Assembly: GCA_027012135.1 (NCBI GenBank)
Contig: JALUZF010000069.1
Location: forward strand, 1-36,092
Direction of reading: 5' to 3'
DNA: 36,092 nucleotides
Source: Gammaproteobacteria bacterium
GTDB lineage: Bacteria; Pseudomonadota; Gammaproteobacteria; GRL18
Below the pieces are notes generated by a model, which was given only the letters and a program-made list of their open reading frames with translations, was not told the DNA's origin and searched no databases. This document shows, piece by piece, positions 35,727-36,092 of this stretch (position 1 is the stretch's first letter; every line of letters starts with the position of its first letter). The position numbers and the translations under genes are program-made.

Positions 35727-35749
35727 ATTATTCGATTTTAACGAATAAT
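35727..35749. repeat. inverted repeat between waaP and the methyltransferase gene
   Basis: ATTATTCG pairs perfectly with CGAATAAT across a seven-base AT loop, in a 59-base gap. No T-run follows on either strand; it may be an operator or a mild attenuator. Confidence 0.4.
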
Positions 35750-35758
35750 ATTATGTTG

Positions 35759-36091
35759 CTAGATCAAATCACCTTTACGCTGTTTTCGATCCATTAATTT
35801 ATCTGCTCGTCTGCTGACCTGCTGCCAGAATTCAGTATTCTTTAAACAGTGTCGCAGGGAGTTATCCTGATACACCCTGACAAAACGCAATACGTCCCGT
35901 TTTGTCAGGCCAATATTCATGGCTGAAAAGTATAAGCTGGCAATATCTTTTATTCGCCAGCGTTGCGGTGTAACGCTTCTTAACTGTGCCCGGTGTAAAT
36001 CAATTAAAGAGACTTTCAAATTTTCAACTGCTATCTGCCCGTCTTTTTCCGGCAGCGGTAAAGCCAGTAAAAAGTGACAGATATAATAGTC
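35759..36091 (-). CDS. waaP: LPS core heptose(I) kinase WaaP, C-terminal part (cut by window edge)
   Basis: The last 110 codons of a gene whose 5' end lies beyond the right edge. The visible part starts at the catalytic Asp of the HRDCYICHF motif (here DYYICHFLLALPLPE), then LIDLHRAQLRSVTPQRWRIKDIASLYFSAMN-type sequence and GLTKRDVLRFVRVY, closely matching the C-terminus of E. coli WaaP (RfaP). WaaP phosphorylates HepI of the inner core, essential for outer-membrane stability in several species. An in-frame TTG at 36019 is not a real start, because conserved coding sequence continues upstream. Confidence 0.92.
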   Translation of the reverse strand, partial: DYYICHFLLALPLPEKDGQIAVENLKVSLIDLHRAQLRSVTPQRWRIKDIASLYFSAMNIGLTKRDVLRFVRVYQDNSLRHCLKNTEFWQQVSRRADKLMDRKQRKGDLI

Positions 36092-36092
36092 C

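Noticed and set aside
35759-36019. A complete 86-residue protein starting at 36019
   Set aside because: The TTG there is internal; WaaP coding sequence continues to the window edge.

Overview
The window reads as chromosomal DNA of a free-living Gram-negative gammaproteobacterium. The evidence is the gene order lolB-ispE-tRNA-Gln-prs-rplY-pth-ychF facing a divergent hemA-prfA-prmC block, a heptose/Kdo lipopolysaccharide pathway (waaA, hldE, two LpxL-type acyltransferases, msbA, waaP), molybdopterin genes and a YeeE/YedE sulfur-compound permease. Base composition looks moderate by eye. I cannot name the genus; a sulfur-oxidising or related marine/freshwater lineage would fit but is not shown.

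Layout. Positions 1-425 (minus strand): a strong stable-RNA promoter reading out of the left edge, then tRNA-Met(CAT) with its own promoter and terminator. 425-2443: a Wzz/GumC-like chain-length protein whose C-terminus resembles a tyrosine-recombinase catalytic domain without its catalytic residues. 2582-10184 (minus): translation and envelope housekeeping genes ychF, pth, rplY, prs, tRNA-Gln, ispE, lolB and a TPR lipoprotein, with a large nested inverted repeat between ispE and tRNA-Gln. 10571-13898 (plus): hemA, prfA, prmC. 14104-16399: a small unknown gene and a divergent molybdopterin locus (moaD-moaE one way, moaC plus an unknown partner the other). 16448-21160 (minus): DUF2333 protein preceded by a heptanucleotide tandem array, thiC under a TPP riboswitch, and a YeeE/YedE permease. 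21447-22764 (plus): Pcm-like methyltransferase and a hemerythrin-domain protein. 22776-36092: an LPS locus with waaA, an aldo/keto reductase, an FAD oxidoreductase, hldE, two late acyltransferases, msbA, a methyltransferase and four genes carrying five LPS-kinase-like domains, ending in waaP cut by the window edge.

How the genes work together. The right third makes and decorates the lipid A/inner core: HldE supplies ADP-heptose precursor, WaaA adds Kdo, LpxL-type enzymes add secondary acyl chains, MsbA flips the product, and the WaaP/InaA-type kinases probably phosphorylate core sugars. The left third is core translation and isoprenoid/nucleotide metabolism. The most unusual items are the Wzz-recombinase-like fusion, the five-domain kinase set including a double-kinase protein, the heptamer array touching a Shine-Dalgarno site, and the ispE-distal nested inverted repeat.
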